DNA from: a bacterium
GTDB taxonomy: Bacteria; JAGOBX01
NCBI GenBank assembly: GCA_029551925.1
Contig: JAKPEO010000131.1
Span: 1 to 64,000 of the forward strand
Direction: 5' to 3'
DNA: 64,000 bases
A program made the translations under genes and the position numbers. Position 1 is the first letter of the stretch; each line of letters starts with the position of its first letter. The notes beneath the pieces are model-generated. The model did not search any database, had not been told where the DNA came from, and saw only the letters and a program-made list of their open reading frames with translations. This document shows, piece after piece, positions 63,617 to 64,000 of the stretch.

Positions 63617-64000
63617 ATGATCAGCAAGAAAAAAATTTTTGTGTTTATTTTGATTATTTGCATTGGCGTCGCCGCGTATTATTTTTTTAATAGAAAAAAA
63701 GAAGAAAAGTTGAATATTACAAAAGAAAAAATAGTAGAATTGAAGCGCGGCGATATTTTTGTTTATGTTAATGCAACAGGAATAATAGAGCCGAATTTCA
63801 TAGTTGAGATAAAATCCAAAGCCAGCGGCGAGATAATAAAAATGCCGTTTGATGTGGGCGATAGAGTAAAAAAAGGCGAGTTGTTGATTGAATTAGATCC
63901 GACAGATGAAAATAGAAATGTGATGCGCGCGGAAGCTGATTTAAAACGCGCGGAAGCGGATTTGCAGATAGCCAAAAGTAATTTGGTAATGGAACAAAAT
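63617..64000 (+). CDS. HlyD/MacA-type membrane fusion protein, 3' end outside window
   Basis: At least 128 residues, running off the window end. The ATG at 63617 follows AAGGAG (63602-63607) by 9 bases. One N-terminal membrane helix (about 7-23) is followed by NATGIIEPNFIVEIKSKASG, FDVGDRVKKGELLIELDP, and the start of the coiled-coil hairpin (RAEADLKRAEADLQIAK). This is the lipoyl/barrel-sandwich start of periplasmic adaptors that work with MacB-type ABC or RND pumps. The partner pump and outer-membrane channel would lie downstream. Confidence 0.85.
   Translation, partial: MISKKKIFVFILIICIGVAAYYFFNRKKEEKLNITKEKIVELKRGDIFVYVNATGIIEPNFIVEIKSKASGEIIKMPFDVGDRVKKGELLIELDPTDENRNVMRAEADLKRAEADLQIAKSNLVMEQN

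Overview
The window reads as a strongly AT-rich chromosome segment of a Gram-negative-type bacterium. Several lipoproteins with Sec/lipobox signals, a predicted outer-membrane barrel, a MurE with the meso-diaminopimelate signature (DNPR, residues 409-412) and an acetolactate synthase operon all fit a diderm with its own wall and amino-acid synthesis. Protein sequences are divergent from textbook homologues, which suggests an uncultured or candidate lineage. I cannot name the phylum from sequence alone. TGA, TAA and TAG all act as stops, so the code is the standard bacterial one. No tRNA, rRNA, CRISPR array or insertion sequence was seen.

Layout: 1-3753 is the 3' end of a large fibronectin-type-III repeat surface protein, closed by a strong terminator. 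4261-12765 is a compact five-gene unit: a PhnD-like binding lipoprotein, a membrane histidine kinase, two very divergent polynucleotide-phosphorylase-like proteins and a membrane diguanylate cyclase. The second PNPase-like protein lacks the catalytic metal ligands and has a damaged KH loop. This unit is the most unusual system in the window. 12944-19682 holds envelope lipoproteins, TPR proteins, a barrel/zinc-ribbon/TPR fusion, a transglycosylase-like protein without its catalytic Glu, RsfS and a DUF374 acyltransferase. 19830-22404 carries L28, an acidic coiled-coil protein and an isolated rplC. 22496-26989 carries an HprK-like kinase with a methyltransferase, the fabG-yjbQ pair and a PLP enzyme.

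The gap at 26990-27499 hides an eroded minus-strand remnant that resembles the C-terminal part of a type ISP restriction-modification enzyme. The minus-strand block 27500-33583 encodes MnmG, a DUF115/Maf-like protein, an MlaF-like ABC ATPase, an orphan IorB and a ComEA-like helix-hairpin-helix protein.

33759-48831 is a long division and cell-wall (dcw) cluster: mraZ, rsmH, ftsL, murE, murF, mraY, murD, ftsW, murC, murB, ddl, ftsQ, ftsA, ftsZ. A clear four-repeat MraZ operator sits at its head. ftsI and murG are missing from their usual places. The rest (48949-64000) holds an aminotransferase, a KaiC-like/PEP-synthase-like protein with a Ddl-like ATP-grasp partner, a long aspartokinase, an FAD oxidoreductase, a minus-strand FGE-like/membrane-protein pair, an ilvB-ilvN-nitrilase-cardiolipin synthase run, and the start of an efflux-type membrane fusion protein cut by the window end.
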